The notes under the pieces are model-generated. The model searched no databases, was not told the origin of the DNA, and saw only the letters and a list, made by a program, of their open reading frames with translations. From contig JAQSEB010000027.1 of the NCBI GenBank assembly GCA_030063045.1, positions 248,001-312,000 on the forward strand: a DNA stretch of 64,000 bases, read 5' to 3'. The position numbers and the translations under genes were made by a program. Source of the DNA: Pratylenchus scribneri. Lineage: Eukaryota; Nematoda; Chromadorea; Rhabditida; Pratylenchidae. This document shows, piece by piece, positions 14,225 to 26,344 of this stretch. Numbering within the stretch: position 1 is the stretch's first letter; every line of letters begins with the position of its first letter.

Positions 14225-14325
14225 TTTTGGCTCAAATTTTCGCTGCGCGGCCATTTTTGGTTAAATTTCTTCGCTGTGCGGCCATTTTTGGCTCAAATTT
14301 TCGCTGCGCGGCCATTTTCGAATCA
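14225..14325. repeat. Three copies of a ~31-bp GC-containing repeat
   Basis: Three tandem copies of a unit containing TTCGCTGCGCGGCCATTTTT then GGCTCAAATTT, starting near 14240, 14271 and 14301. The same unit begins the 32-bp array inside the hAT-type element at 31010-31250, so this may be a remnant of a related element. Confidence 0.65.
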
Positions 14326-16404
14326 AACGTGTGATTTTTAAAACTTAAGACATCTTTATTTCACTTCCTAAATTGCTTATCACAAGTTAGATATATAAAA
14401 AATTATTTTAAAAACATTTATATTGCATTTTAAGAAGTTTTTAAGCATGCCATATTTTAGCTGTATTTTAAAAAAATTTTTGACGTATTTTTGCCGTATT
14501 TTTCCAAAATTTTTGAGGGAAATGCCACATTTTTGAGTTTTGGAAATGGCATCCCTGTTTGAAACTCATAAATTTTTTTCAATAATCTTTCTTTTAGTTG
14601 ACTATATTTTTTAACATTTAACAAAAAAACGACGACGCTTCAATGAACAATTTTGAAATAATTTTTTAATAAAATGAAAAACATATATAAAAATTTTTTG
14701 TTCCATTCTTAAAAATCAACAGAGGACACAGATGCTGATCAAATTCATGTTTCAATTGTTGTAATTAAAATTTCTTTAATTTTGGTTAAATTCATGTAGC
14801 AAAATCCAATAATGATAAAAAATCGTGAATTAATCCTCATCCTCAATTTTGTTATTTTATTTTAATTAAAATTTATTTATTTTCAAATAAATTTTTAAAT
14901 TCCATAAAATATTTTCGATTAAAATTTTATAAAATCCATTAAAAAAGTTAAATTTAAAACAACCAGACCAAAAGGGCAACAATTTATTTAAAAATAAATT
15001 TAAGAAATAATCAAAAATAAAATAAAGGCATTATATTTTATACACATTTGAAAGAATAACAAAATTTGGTTACAACAATTGCAATTGAAATATTATTAAA
15101 ATTTTGGCTACAATATAACATAATTCAATCTACATAATAATGATAGATCAAAAAGAGAATTAATGCTCAAATTATATTGTTTTAAACCATATTTATTTTT
15201 ATTTTAAATTATAAATTTTCAAGAACATTTTTGTAGCCCATAAAATATTTTGATTAATAATTTTTAAATACTTTTAAAAAATTTTTATTTAAAATATGCC
15301 AGAGCAAAGACCTCAATTTATTTAAAAAAAAATATAAAAAAATAATTAAAAATTTAATGAAGTCGTCTGAATATTTTATAAATATATGAAAGAATTGAAC
15401 AAAAAATTTGATGTGTATTAATTGCAATTTGACATTTTCTTGAAATTTGCCTAAATTTATGTAGCCTAATCTCATTGAATGATGAAGCAAATTTTAGAGA
15501 AAAATTTATCCTTAAAATTTATTAATATTTGAAGATATTTATACTCCTCCATCGATTATTTTTGCCCCCAAATGGATTGCCAACAAATAAGTGGCAATTG
15601 GGTATCATTAAAGAATCCAGACAAATTGAAAGCAATCAAATAGGAAATGGCACATTAGCACCGGCGAAAAAGAAAATATAACTTAAAATTAATTTAGAAA
15701 AGTTAATTTTTTAAAGAAAAAATTATTCTTTTTCTATCAGATAAAATTATTTAATTTAGGAAAAATTAAAATAGACGGTTTTTAAAATTTAATATTTTCT
15801 TTTATGAAAATCTACCAAATTCTTTGTAACATTTCTTTTGTAAACTTATCATTTTAAAATTTATTTTATTTTTATTAAATTTAAAGAAAATTAAATTGAA
15901 TTATTTTATGAGATTAATTTTTGGATACTTTTTATTTTTATTTTATTTTTGATCCTAATTATCTAATTAAAAAAATATAAATGATGGATTTTGTACTAGT
16001 CTGAAAAGTGTATTTGAAAATTTCTCGAAAATTATATTTTTTATGATAATTTAAATATTCGTCCATCGATTTTGAGTTTATCTATCTAATTTTATCCAAA
16101 AATTGCTAAAATTTATACAAAATTAAATCAATTTATTTTATGAGAATTAAATTTTAGTGAATTTTAAAGGAAAATTTTTTAATTTTCAAATTCGAGCTGG
16201 CGTTGTTCGCTTGATTTACAGATTTTTGATCTAAAAAATATTTTCTTAATTGGTTATTTAAATCTATTTTATATTTTTAACATTTCTATTGTAAGCTTAA
16301 CATTTTATTTTTTTTTAAATTTAATTTATTTTCTTAAATATTTGCCCAGAATGCACGAAGTTATTATTAAATTACATTAAAAATTCATTTAAATTTATAG
16401 AAAA

Positions 16405-16575
16405 TTTAATCAATTTATTTTATGAGATTGGACAATATTTGAAAATTTTTCTTTAAAGTTACCAAATTCTACAATTTTATTCTAGAAAATTTATTCAATT
16501 TATTTTATGAGATTGGACAATATTTGAAAATTTTTCTTTTAAAGTTACGAAATTCTACAATTTTATTCATAACAT
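16405..16575. repeat. Tandem duplication, ~86-bp period
   Basis: Two nearly identical copies of an 86-bp segment (CAATTTATTTTATGAGATTG then GACAATATTTGAAAATTTTT) lie side by side, starting at about 16411 and 16497. High identity compared with the diverged surroundings indicates a recent duplication of one unit of the repeat field. Confidence 0.7.
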
Positions 16576-16872
16576 TTTTTTGCAAGCTATAGTATTTTTA
16601 AAATTTATTCAATTTTTAAATTTAAATTTTATTATAAATTCTCAATGCCTTGGGCTATTTTTTATTAAATTTATTTAGAGAATAAAATATAAATTTATAG
16701 AATATTGAATAAATTTATTTTATGAGATATAAAATTTTTGGATAATTTTTTAAAGAAAAATTTTATAATCATATATCAATCAATAATTTTAGGGATATTT
16801 TCCTATATTACAAGATAACGAAAATATAAAAAATCATCACTATATGTACTAAAAATTTAAATAAATTTTATG

Positions 16873-19509
16873 TCAAGCCAAAAAGAGAGGTCCAATTGCA
16901 GAAACTTTTGCTGCTTTTCTTCTGAATATGATCCGACAAAATATTTCTTTGAAGGCATTACGATATTCAAGACTGGCAAGGGGAATTAAGAAATTAACTT
17001 AAAATTTTAATATTTACCTGCTTATGATGAGAATTGGTGCATTAATTCCAGTAAATACCACATAAATACAAGTTCGAATTGAATCCCAAATTGTACTCAA
17101 ATTGTACGAATATACATAAGTGGCCATTTTATCATTTGGGAAATAATAGGCGCCAAGCGAATTCGTCCATGTACTCAGCCAAATATAGACTTGTCTGGCC
17201 ATGAATGTGGCCATCATCCAACCAATCAAAATGAAAATACAAATCAAGAAAAGGGAACGAAAAATTCGGCGTTGTTCTTTTGATGCCAAATTATCCTCTT
17301 TTGAATATTTTTTAATGGTATAAATTATTTATATAATTTTATTTACTTTCATTCCCCTTTGCTTTTATTTCTTTTTTGTTCCGATATTTGCGCCAAAGGA
17401 TGAAGAAAAAAATCAAGAAGTAATTTAGCAGAGAAAATAATAGGACAATAATGGTGGCATTCGTTAGCAACGCCATTCCATATATATGCGGATTGCAAAA
17501 GACTGAGCTATAAATTAATAGACTAAAATATAATTTTATTTAATAAAATGTCACGTACGTATTGAATTGAGCATTGATGCCAGTTTGAAGATTGAAAAAT
17601 GGCAAACTCATGGATGTGCCAAATAGGAGACAAATTAGAATAGAAAAAACAATACAAATTTTATATGTTGAATGGCCAATACAATGCATTCTAAGGGAAT
17701 AATGGGAAAATAAATAAATTAATAATTAATTGAATATTTAATTTAATTGGTATACCGTAATGGGAAAATAAAAATAAGGAGTCTTTCAAGGGAAATAAAG
17801 AAAATGGCCATGAATGCGGCATATGAACATGAATTTGCCAAGAATTCCGAAAAAAGACAAATTCGATAATCGATTATGCGAAAGCCGAAAATATAAGCGA
17901 AAAAATTGATATAAAAGGGGAATAGAACGAGGCATTGACAAATTGAGTCGAATATGATCAGAAAATTGCATATTTTGGTCATAAAACTGCAAAAAGTGAG
18001 AAGATTAGAAATATTGTGCTGGCAAAATTAAATTTATTACATTTTTGTTACACTGACAAAAACCAAACTGAGATTAAGCAGAGTGGAAATGATGCCAAAA
18101 ATGATGGGAATAATGATGGCGAAAACATATTGCGATAGCATTGGATATTTATTGTTAATATCATTCAAATAATTGTTGTAAGATACAGGCTAAAATGATT
18201 TTATTTTATTTAATAAAATTTAAAATGAAATTTTAAATTAACATTAATTTTTGGTGCTATGTCAATTCCACAATAGGGTCAATGTGGGCGTTTTCGACTT
18301 ATAATAAATCAGAAATCGGTTTTAGACCCTACAAACCTTATACCATTTTGTAGATCTCCTCAAGACGCATCGATTGGTATATAAATTGTCATGGTTTGAT
18401 ACAAATTAAAGGGTATTAAACCGTCTAAACCATATTTTCCTGTTTTTGGTTTTAAACTCTTTAATTTTGGGACAAACCATGACAAATTATATACCGATCG
18501 ATGCGTCTTGAGGAGATCTACAAAATGGTATAAGGTTTGTAGGGTCTATAACCGGTTTCTGATTTATTATAAGTCGAAAACGCCCACATTGACCCTATTG
18601 TGGAATTGACCACATTGGCACTGTCTTTTGTCTATTGTGGAATTGACCCCGGACGTTAATTTTTATTAGTGATTTTTGTAAGATATAGTAATAAAATAAA
18701 ATTATCATTCATTCAATTTTATTGAAATTTAAACCAATAAATTAGTAATGATTTATGCTGATTTAAATTTTTTTGATAAAATTAATTGAGATGTTATTTA
18801 TTTAATTGTTTAATATAAAATTAAAATATTTAAATTGCAAAAAAAAAATCATTGAAAATAGCGAAACGATAATTTCGGTTCAATGTTTGTTTAAACCCAC
18901 AAACAATATATTCATTCGATAGATCTCTTCGTGGTGCATCATTCCATAATGATTTTTCTTGGATTAAACCTTTTAAATTAAATTTGAATTAAACTCATAA
19001 GATGTTTTAACAGGTTTAATAAATACCCTTTAATTTTGTCTAAACCATAACAAATTTGTAAACTTTTCGATATATTTTGATCAGAGATCTATCGAATTTG
19101 TACAGGCTACAATGTTAAAGTTCTAGAATAAACCTTTGGAACTATAATCTCTTCGTTATTTCAATATGTTTTTTTGCCATTTTCAATGTTTTTTCGTCTT
19201 AACCATTGAAAAAGTTGCTTCATTCTGTCACAAAGATGGCAAACAACTTACCAAAATTTTTCCTTTCATTATGTTATATGCGCAATTGGCAATAATTAAT
19301 TGATGATTCAAAGTTGGAAAGATTGCATCCAACATGCCCGTATTATTACCAATAGTTCCATTCTGTGCTTCCAAGAGGGAAAACTTTTGGGCCAACAATC
19401 CAAAATCCACTTGTGGATAATCGGAGATATTTTGTAATGAAATATTCAAATATTTGCAAATATCCCCAGTTTGGAGGTAAATTTCCAATTGTTTTATCAA
19501 ATTTGGCAT
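16873..19509 (-). CDS. Srsx-like seven-helix chemoreceptor, 436 aa
   Basis: Seven exons: 19509-19252, 18189-18041, 17986-17756, 17690-17559, 17507-17347, 17297-17018 and 16972-16873. All joins keep one frame and the stop is TGA. The first exon gives an 86-residue hydrophilic N-terminus with four N-glycosylation sequons (NIS at about 22 and 27, then NGT and NNT). Hydrophobic segments follow in the seven-helix pattern. The third helix ends ISLERLLIFIFPLR, where ER replaces the usual DRY. The last helix ends GINAPILIISS, then LEYRNAF, the typical end of nematode rhodopsin-like receptors. A role as a plasma-membrane chemosensory receptor is inferred from the family. Intron 1 is long because two foldback elements sit in it. 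The neighbour at 20240 is a related receptor in the same orientation. The Srsx assignment is by general pattern; another rhodopsin-type class is possible. Confidence 0.85.
18253..18655. mobile_element. Near-palindromic foldback element in receptor intron 1
   Basis: Long inverted arms run from 18261 to about 18430 and back to 18610. They include GTCAATTCCACAATAGGGTC at the outside and GATCTCCTCAAGACGCATCG further in. A third copy of the terminal motif (CTATTGTGGAATTGAC) lies at 18632-18647. A possible target duplication TTAATTTTT is at 18244-18252 and 18656-18664, but it is low-complexity. There is no coding sequence. It belongs to the family at 33322 (shared TAATAAATCAGAAATCG). Confidence 0.8.
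18850..19180. mobile_element. Degenerate foldback element in the same intron
   Basis: A weaker inverted-repeat element. It begins near GAAAATAGCGAAACGATAAT, has a decayed form of the shared core (GATAGATCTCTTCG), and mirrors it near 19080-19150. Start and middle resemble the copies at 42945 and 44757, so I place it in that subfamily. No target duplication is clear. Confidence 0.5.
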
Positions 19510-20239
19510 TTTTATTATTTAGATTGAATTCTCTTAAATAGGAGAAAAATAGTGCAATATTTAAAAATTCCTTTTTAGAAGACTCAAACTTGCCTATCTA
19601 TTAAATTGTTTGCTGATTATTTTGATAATTGGCAAAATAATTTCCAGTTACCACCCCGACGCCCTTTTCAAATTCAATTTGCTTTTAAGGTACTACCAAA
19701 TTGAAAAATATTAAGCTTAATTAAATAAATAGAGAGAAAAATTATTTTCTTAGAATTAATTTTAAATTTGCCAAAAAATTGTGTGAAAAAAATAAAAAAT
19801 TCATTTAATTTAATTTTGGGATGAATTCTTTTTTATTAAATTGCACTTTTGTGAAAATGAGTTGAGAAAAATATTTTTTTGTTTGATTGTTTGCTGAGGA
19901 CTGGGACATTAAAATAATCTAATTTTAAAATTTAAAGTTTTAACACAATAAAATTTTCAAAAATATAGAGAAGGATTCCAGAATAAAATTTTAATTTTTT
20001 TAAGGATACTTAGGAGCATTTAGCACTAAGAAAAGTGATATCAGCAGCAGGAGTGGGTTCATAAGAAATTGTTTATGCTTATTTAACCATGACCTTCTTG
20101 AATCTTGAGTGGGTTCATAAGAAGGTGGTTAAAAAAAGTTTTCTTACAATCAATCTTTAATTTATTTGCCAGAATTGATTAATGATTAATCACAAATAAA
20201 TATCAATCATTTTGATAATCTTTGAATATTTTCCCTTTG
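19510..20239. other. Intergenic spacer between two receptors
   Basis: No gene seen. The spacer lies upstream of the receptor ending at 16873 and downstream of the next one. The only structure noticed is a direct repeat of GAGTGGGTTCATAAGAA (about 20048 and 20106). Confidence 0.6.
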
Positions 20240-22950
20240 TTATCTTGATGAGATTTGTATTTGATTTCTTCTTTGTAGCGAATTATTATTATTCCCATTA
20301 ATGTAATTATTTGTGAATATTGTTTGCGCATTCGACATTGGTGTTATGGATGATATGGTTGAGAATAAATTTTTGTAGGCATTTCGATAATCGGAACTGA
20401 AAAATGAATCATAAATTAAAGTCAAATCGAATTTAAAAATATTTACCTGAAAGCGAACAATACGGGCATGCTAATTGAATATGAGGCATTTGCTAAAAGG
20501 CTGAGTATGAACACAGATTGGCCATATAATTCTTGATTATTTTGGAAAATGCTGTCCAATATTGAATTCACAAATGCCGTACCAAAGGTGAAAAAGGAAT
20601 AGATGACAACAAGAAAAGCCAAAGCATGGAAAATTTTTCGCGATTTTTTAATATTAGCTAAAAAAATGGAAAATAATTTTTGATTAATTTATATTTTATT
20701 ATATTTTTGCGTTAAAATTATTTCTTTGTATTTTTTTTTTATAAATTTTCAGATTTTTTCCAGATAAAAAACAAAAATTTTGATTTTTGAAAAGTAAAAA
20801 TATAAAATTTTTAGGCAATGGTCAACTGAGTAACAATTTTATCTGATTATGATTTGTTTGGTACTATATTTTTCATACAATTTGATTTTAGAGGTTATTT
20901 TTATTAGTTGCCAATTGATAAAAAATTAAATTTATCAAATTCTATTGTTGACAATTGTTTAAAAATTTTGATTCTGAAAATAAAAAAAAATAAATTTTTA
21001 GACATTGGCCATTTGTGTTAGAGCACAATTTGATCAATTTACATATTTCCTGAATAAATTTTGTTTGGTCGGAAAAATGAGATTCTGATTGATAAAATTT
21101 GAATTGTGTCCATTGTGTATTGACCTAGTAGAATATAATTTTTACCCTTTAATTCAGCAGTATTCCCTTTGGAAAATAATAGGACGATCCAAAGAATTAT
21201 GTAAGCAATAATTGTAAGCCCAACAATGAATGATGTTTCAGTATGGCTTAATGATGAATTGTAGCCTCCATTGCAATTATATAATTGGCATTGAACCAAT
21301 CTTTGACATATATAATTAAAAATTAAATTTCTAAAAAAACTTGTTCGCTTGTGCATCCTCCAATGCCCATCGAAATTTTCCTTGCAAATTTATAATGGAT
21401 GAAACGGAGCAAGCCGTGAACATTATTAACAAATAGATTGGTGTTTTTCGATCCATATACCTAATTTTGAATTATTTATTGATGAAAAGAGTCATTTTGG
21501 CTCTATGATGATTGGGGAATGGGGAATAGAAGACAATTAGGAATGAAACGGTCTTATGTTGTTGTTGGTGGTATAAATAAAGATATTAATCTAATTTATA
21601 ACTTATATTGTTGGGTAATGGGTATAAAATTAGCTACAAAATAAAATTAAAAAGCTTTCGCCCAAATTTTTTATAATTGACTTATGACCAAAAACCTCAA
21701 CTATATAATTTAAATTTGGTCATTTTTGGAAATAATTCACTAAATAATAATTTGGGTCAAAAATTTTAATTTCATTTTCTAGCTATTTTTTGTCCAATAT
21801 AATATTATATATAAATTGAATTCATTTTCTTAATAATTATCTAAACACTGAATTTTTAAGTTCTTGGTATTTAATTTTATGGGAAAAGCACATAAATCTA
21901 TTTTTTGACAAATTTTTTTGAATTATTTAGCATATTTTTGAAGAAAAATTTCAAATTTTATGAAAAGCCAAAAATCATATATATTCTCGAAATTTTTAGG
22001 CAAATTTCATGAAAAAAAAACTAAATATGCATCTATATTTGGATTTTTTTTGTACCCAAAAAATCCGATTGCTGAAAAATTGTGGCATATATAATTTACC
22101 AAAACGGAAATAATATCGAACTGAGTCGATCCAGTGCAATCAACAATAAAGTTGTGATGTAGGAATAGAAACCGAACACAAATGTAGGTTGAATTAGGAG
22201 GCAACAAATGCGCAGTCCAACAGTGCCCGACTCGACGAAAATGGCAATTGTCAATGTGGCAAATCCATTCAACTGATATAGGGCACAAAAGGCGGCCTCA
22301 AATGCAATCAACAGGTTGCAATGTGAGCGAAGAGATCTTATTAGCAATATAATTAGATTAAAAATTAGGATCTTTTTTCAAAAATTCTATATATAAAAAT
22401 TAATGATGGAAATTGGCTTATTTCGGGAATTAACTAGGCTTTGAAAACTAGCCAATTTTGAAAATCTCGGATTTTAGATTCTGGTATTCATCTAAATTAG
22501 GCTCATTCGAATCAGCAGAAGCAATTTACTATAGGAAATTTCAATATCAAAATGGTTTAAGATTTATGATCAAGGCTAGATATAGGGCGTCGTAGACAGG
22601 AAACAAATCTAGCGGCAAGTTTTATAGAACATGCCAAACTAGTCTGAACTTGAAATTTATATAGTAAAGCGACCATACAGAGTCGAATTAGACAATCATC
22701 GAATCAGTATGTCACCTAGAATTTACAAAATTCTATATTCAACATCCTATCGTATTCCGGATTCATTAATTTCCGATATTAGCTAAAACACATATATTAC
22801 TTACTTGTTCCGATATGTAACATATATGAGGGAAGTATTCAACACCAGTCCAATTCCTTGTATAAAACATCGGATTAATAAATCTCGCATTGCTGTTCCA
22901 TTGATGGATGAAATTGGAACAGGCGGAATAGATGTAGAATTCAACGACAT
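20240..22950 (-). CDS. Srsx-like seven-helix chemoreceptor, 341 aa
   Basis: Six exons: 22950-22805, 22336-22100, 21460-21341, 21300-21146, 20657-20447 and 20396-20240, phase-consistent and closed by TAA. The start is the first ATG of an exon with two N-glycosylation sequons (NST, NGT) before helix 1 (IGLVLNTSLIYVTYRNK). Helix 3 ends TLLLIALDRLSSILFPFW, with DRL in place of DRY. The extracellular loop before helix 5 has cysteines (QCQLYNCNGG). Helix 6 follows a basic stretch (NIKKSRKIFHAL). The last helix runs into MPVLFAFSSDYRNAY, the usual Srsx-type ending, followed by an Asn/Gln-rich tail. Intron 3, between 21301 and 21340, is only 40 nt. Chemosensory function is inferred from the family. 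Decayed copies of exon 5 lie at 10345 and 13385. Confidence 0.88.
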
Positions 22951-24724
22951 TATTTTACAAATAATGGAATAAAATGCTATTAAATTTTCAAATTTTTATG
23001 AAAATTGGAATTTGGAAAATTAATTTATATTTAAATTGTTATATAAATGCAAAATGCATTTCAGTCTAGGCCCAGCTCCACCATCTCATCAGGTGAAAAT
23101 GAAAAGTACGAAGTATGAACTTTTGAGACAAGAAAAAAGAAACATTTTATTTCACAAAGGGATCTATGCTCTGATACCAGAAAATGTAATTTTTAAGCAA
23201 AAATTTATAAATGACACCTGCTGTTTCTGTTTGGTCTGATGAGACTGAAAATGACTAATTAATTTCTATTCCAATAATTTAATAAAGACACAGGTGTTTT
23301 TCATTCCCTAGATTCATCTTGCATCCATTTTTTATTTTAAATAATGTAATTAAATAATTAATTTGATAAATTGAAGCAAATGTGGGCGGCCAAAAAGGCA
23401 CTCTAAAGTCGAATAATACTAGCAAAAAATTACATAATGAAAAAGCCTGCTCTGGATATGAGAAGCAGAAGCCATCAATTACCTAAAAAGAGTATTTTAT
23501 TTGCCCAATTAAAAAAGATGAGAATATGGTAAATGAATTGTTGGACTTTCACAATAATTTTAAAATTACTTGGCATGAAAATAATAAATTTAGTAGAAAA
23601 TGAGATTATTTTTCACGAAAAGTAAATTATTATTGTATTTTATTCTGAAGACCATGGTGGTGAAAAAATTTAATGATTTTAATTTTCTATTACTTAATGA
23701 ATACAAAAATTCGCGTGATTTTGTCTTTGTCAAATGACACCCAACAAAACGGAAATATTTTTAAAATTATTCTTATTGAAATTGTATTTTTCCTGTTTGT
23801 TTTTAATTAAGTTCTAATTTTTAAAAGACTTTGCAAAGAATTTTAACTATTTTTATTCATCAATATAATTTCAATAAGAGAGACAAAATTAAAAATTAAA
23901 ATCAATTAAGGAGAATAGATTTTTCTCCAAAAGTTTCCTCTTGTAAAGGTACTTGTTAAATAACTTTTATATTTAATTATACACATTTTTATGTATATGT
24001 ATATGTATTATGATATTAATTACTTAAGAAATGGAATAATAATGAGGTTAGAGAGACTGGTCATTTCACGGTATGGCAAGTTAGAAATTTTAATTAATGG
24101 ATGCCTATTTAATATTTAAGCTATATGTCAAAATTATATGCAAAGAAGATGAAATATATATATTACTAAATGAATGTTATAATTATTGAAAATATTTTCT
24201 ATTCATTTATTTCATTTTTTTATTGAAATTTTTCATTCTCAAAATATTATTAAAAAATTTAAATGTGATAATAAGTAGAAACTTTCTTGGGTATTAAGAT
24301 ACTTTGATTGAGTAGAAAAATTATTGCCATAATTAATAAAAATTTTTGTAACTTTTTTCTGATTTTTAATTAATTTATTTTATTTGAAATATTTGATCTT
24401 ATGCCTTTTATTAAATTTATCACAAAATTGATGCAATTTTATAGAAAAACTAATCTATTTATTTTATGAGATGTAGAATTTTTGAACTTTTTAAAAAAAA
24501 CGTCTTTTTTTAAACGGAATAATTTTTTATGAGCAGTCTAAAATTAAATAATTTAAATTTTTAATTTTTTTAAATAAATTTATTCTTCATTTAATTGATA
24601 ATGATAGTGATTTCGCGGATTGGCAAATTGGGAAATTTAATTGACTTTCGCCTTCTTGTGAGTTAGAGTCAAACTTATATGCAAAGATAACCAAAAAAAA
24701 TGTCTCAAGTTATAAAACTATTTA
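22951..24724. other. Intergenic region, no gene supported
   Basis: A+T-rich spacer upstream of the receptor that starts at 22950; its promoter should lie at the left end. One copy of the 16-kb field repeat is recognisable near 24430-24500. A short open frame at 23036-23239 has no supporting signals and is not called. Confidence 0.55.
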
Positions 24725-24732
24725 CCTTCAGT

Positions 24733-25354
24733 GGTAATACTTCGGTTTAGGCCCCCCTTTTTGACAAAAATAATTTTTTATTTTTTTTGCCCTAAAAACG
24801 TGTATTTAGGGATTTTCAATGATGGGGAATCCGAATTTGACATTAGTTTTTCATTAACTGTACTGGCTGAACCGTCATCGGTTCACAAACCGGTTTCGAA
24901 AAATTGTACTTTGGTATTTTGTGAGAATATGTGACATATTATATATGAATCGACGCGTTTTGATGAACTGATCACGAATCTCTAATCGGTTTCGCATAAA
25001 ATCCAAAATTAAAAAAGTTATGACCATTTTATCACATGGGTCATCAATACACCTTATGAAATTTTAAATGGCCACAACTTTTTTAATTTTGGGTTTTTTG
25101 CGAAACAAATGACAGATTCGCGATCAGCTTATCAATACGCGTCGATTGATATATAATATTACCGAAAATACCAAAGTTCGATTTTTTGAATCCGGTTTGT
25201 GAACCGATTACAGTTCAGCCAGTAAAGCTAATGAAAAACTAATGTCAAATTCGGATTCCCCATCATTGAAAATCCCTAAATACACGTTTTTAGGGCAAAA
25301 AAAATAAAAAAATTATTTTTGTCAAAAAGGGGGGCCTAAACCGAAGTATTACCC
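24733..25354. mobile_element. 622-bp palindromic element with ~8-bp target duplication
   Basis: Long inverted arms: the left starts GGTAATACTTCGGTTTAGGC and the right ends with its complement. Flanking sequences CCTTCAGT (24725-24732) and CTTTCAGT (25355-25362) look like an 8-bp target duplication with one mismatch. The arms contain the shared core (ATCGACGCGTTTTGATGA near 24950; GCGTCGATTGATATATAAT near 25140). There is no coding sequence. A half copy of its arm is in a receptor intron near 44060. Confidence 0.8.
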
Positions 25355-25602
25355 CTTTCAGTCTCTACAGGGGATAAAATTTTAAATATTTAATTACATT
25401 CATTACAAGAATTTAAAAACTCTTGTATACCTTAGATATACTGTACATGTGAAAAAGATATAAAATTATAAAACACCAATTCTGATTTAGGAAAACATAT
25501 TCTGATAACAAGATTTGTCATAATAAATTTTTTAATTCGAATTCTTGTCAGTTTATTAACATTTAATTATGCTCATTTTCATCATCGGCATTTTTCGTGC
25601 TT

Positions 25603-25734
25603 TTATTTCTTCTCTCTTCCTTCCTCTTTTTCATTATCCTCCTCTATAACCGCGGGCACGGAAGCCGGGGATACTGCAACGGGTGAATGCATTGGTGAAG
25701 GAGCAGTGGCAGCAACCGGAAATAAAAAATTCAT
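25603..25734 (-). CDS. Possible short Ala/Pro/Glu-rich peptide, 43 aa
   Basis: An open frame from ATG at 25734 to TAA at 25603 encodes MNFLFPVAATAPSPMHSP, then an Ala/Val/Pro stretch and an acidic-basic tail (EEDNEKEEGREKK). It is clearly more GC-rich than its surroundings and uses mixed codons, which suggests coding. No splice acceptor is visible upstream, so I cannot join it to the peptide gene at 26007. It might be a separate mini-gene, a last exon with a missed signal, or not coding. Confidence 0.25.
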   Translation of the reverse strand: MNFLFPVAATAPSPMHSPVAVSPASVPAVIEEDNEKEEGREKK

Positions 25735-26006
25735 GAATTTATATTTTCGTAGGAATAAATATTAATATTTTAGGGAGATGAAAGTAAAGAGAAGAATTTT
25801 GTTGTATTATTAATTTTTGTAATGAATGGGTCAATTTTTTTAGCAAAGGTTTGTGCGGATCTTTTTCAACTATATGGACTAAGAATTCAAATTTTGGCCA
25901 CTCAATTTTAGGCTATTTTTGTAACCTTTATAATTCTGAACTATTTTTGTACCATTTTATAATCATATTATTGTAATGACCAAAGAGTTGATTAGAAATG
26001 GATTAT

Positions 26007-26344
26007 TTAGTTAGAAACTGCAAAAAATTATGGTCAAAAGGTAGTTTTATTTTTTTTTATTTTAAGATTTAAATTCATTATTTTTCGAAAAATTTTTTTT
26101 TAAGATTTTGAATTCCAAGATTGATTGAAAATCACATAAAAATCCTTTAAGAAAGTTTCTCACCTTTGAAGGTGCAGCTGAAGCATCCTCGGCAGCATGT
26201 GACCCCATCGGGCTCTCCATCACCGGTGCATTGTCCATTGTTCTGGCAGCTGATTGTGCCAATGACGGAATCGATGTTATTGTAAAAGGCAACAACGGTA
26301 ATGATGAACAAGCAGAGCATTGGGAGAATTGAAGGTCGGCACAT
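26007..26344 (-). CDS. Small secreted six-cysteine peptide, 63 aa
   Basis: Two exons: 26344-26164 and 26017-26007, joined through a strong donor (AAAG/GTGAGA) and acceptor (TTTTTTTGCAG/TT). The second exon adds only three residues and TAA. A hydrophobic start (MCRPSILPMLCLFIITVVAF) reads as a signal peptide. The mature part has six cysteines spaced C-x5-C-x10-CC-x2-C-x2-C, the C-C-CC-C-C order of cystine-knot peptides, although the last loops are short. Acidic and Gly residues fill the middle loop. I do not recognise the family. A secreted role is inferred from signal peptide and cysteines; defence, signalling or secretion into a host are all possible, and nothing in the window decides. Confidence 0.65.

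Larger units (their letters stand above)
510..16860. repeat. Gene-free field of degenerate interspersed repeats
   Basis: I find no supportable gene here. The region is built from many diverged copies of an A+T-rich unit. Its most conserved part reads ATTTATAGAAAATTGAAT then CAATTTATTTTATGAGATG, followed by GTAAAATTTTTG and poly-T/poly-A tracts. It is often preceded by a stretch ending ATTCGTCC and TTTTATTAAATTT. Recognisable copies lie near 3430, 3990, 4260, 5085, 6060, 6395, 6545, 7110, 7770, 8090, 10180, 11200, 13630, 13905, 15880, 16120, 16390 and 16690, with one outside near 24430. A second motif (GATCATCGAAGGTCAAAAT-like) recurs near 11670, 12380 and 12940. Small inverted-repeat elements and receptor relics inside the field are listed separately. 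Confidence 0.7.

Noticed and set aside
23036..23239. 67-codon plus-strand frame upstream of the second receptor
   Set aside because: No recognisable domain, signal peptide or splice partner. It lies in the probable promoter region of the minus-strand receptor.
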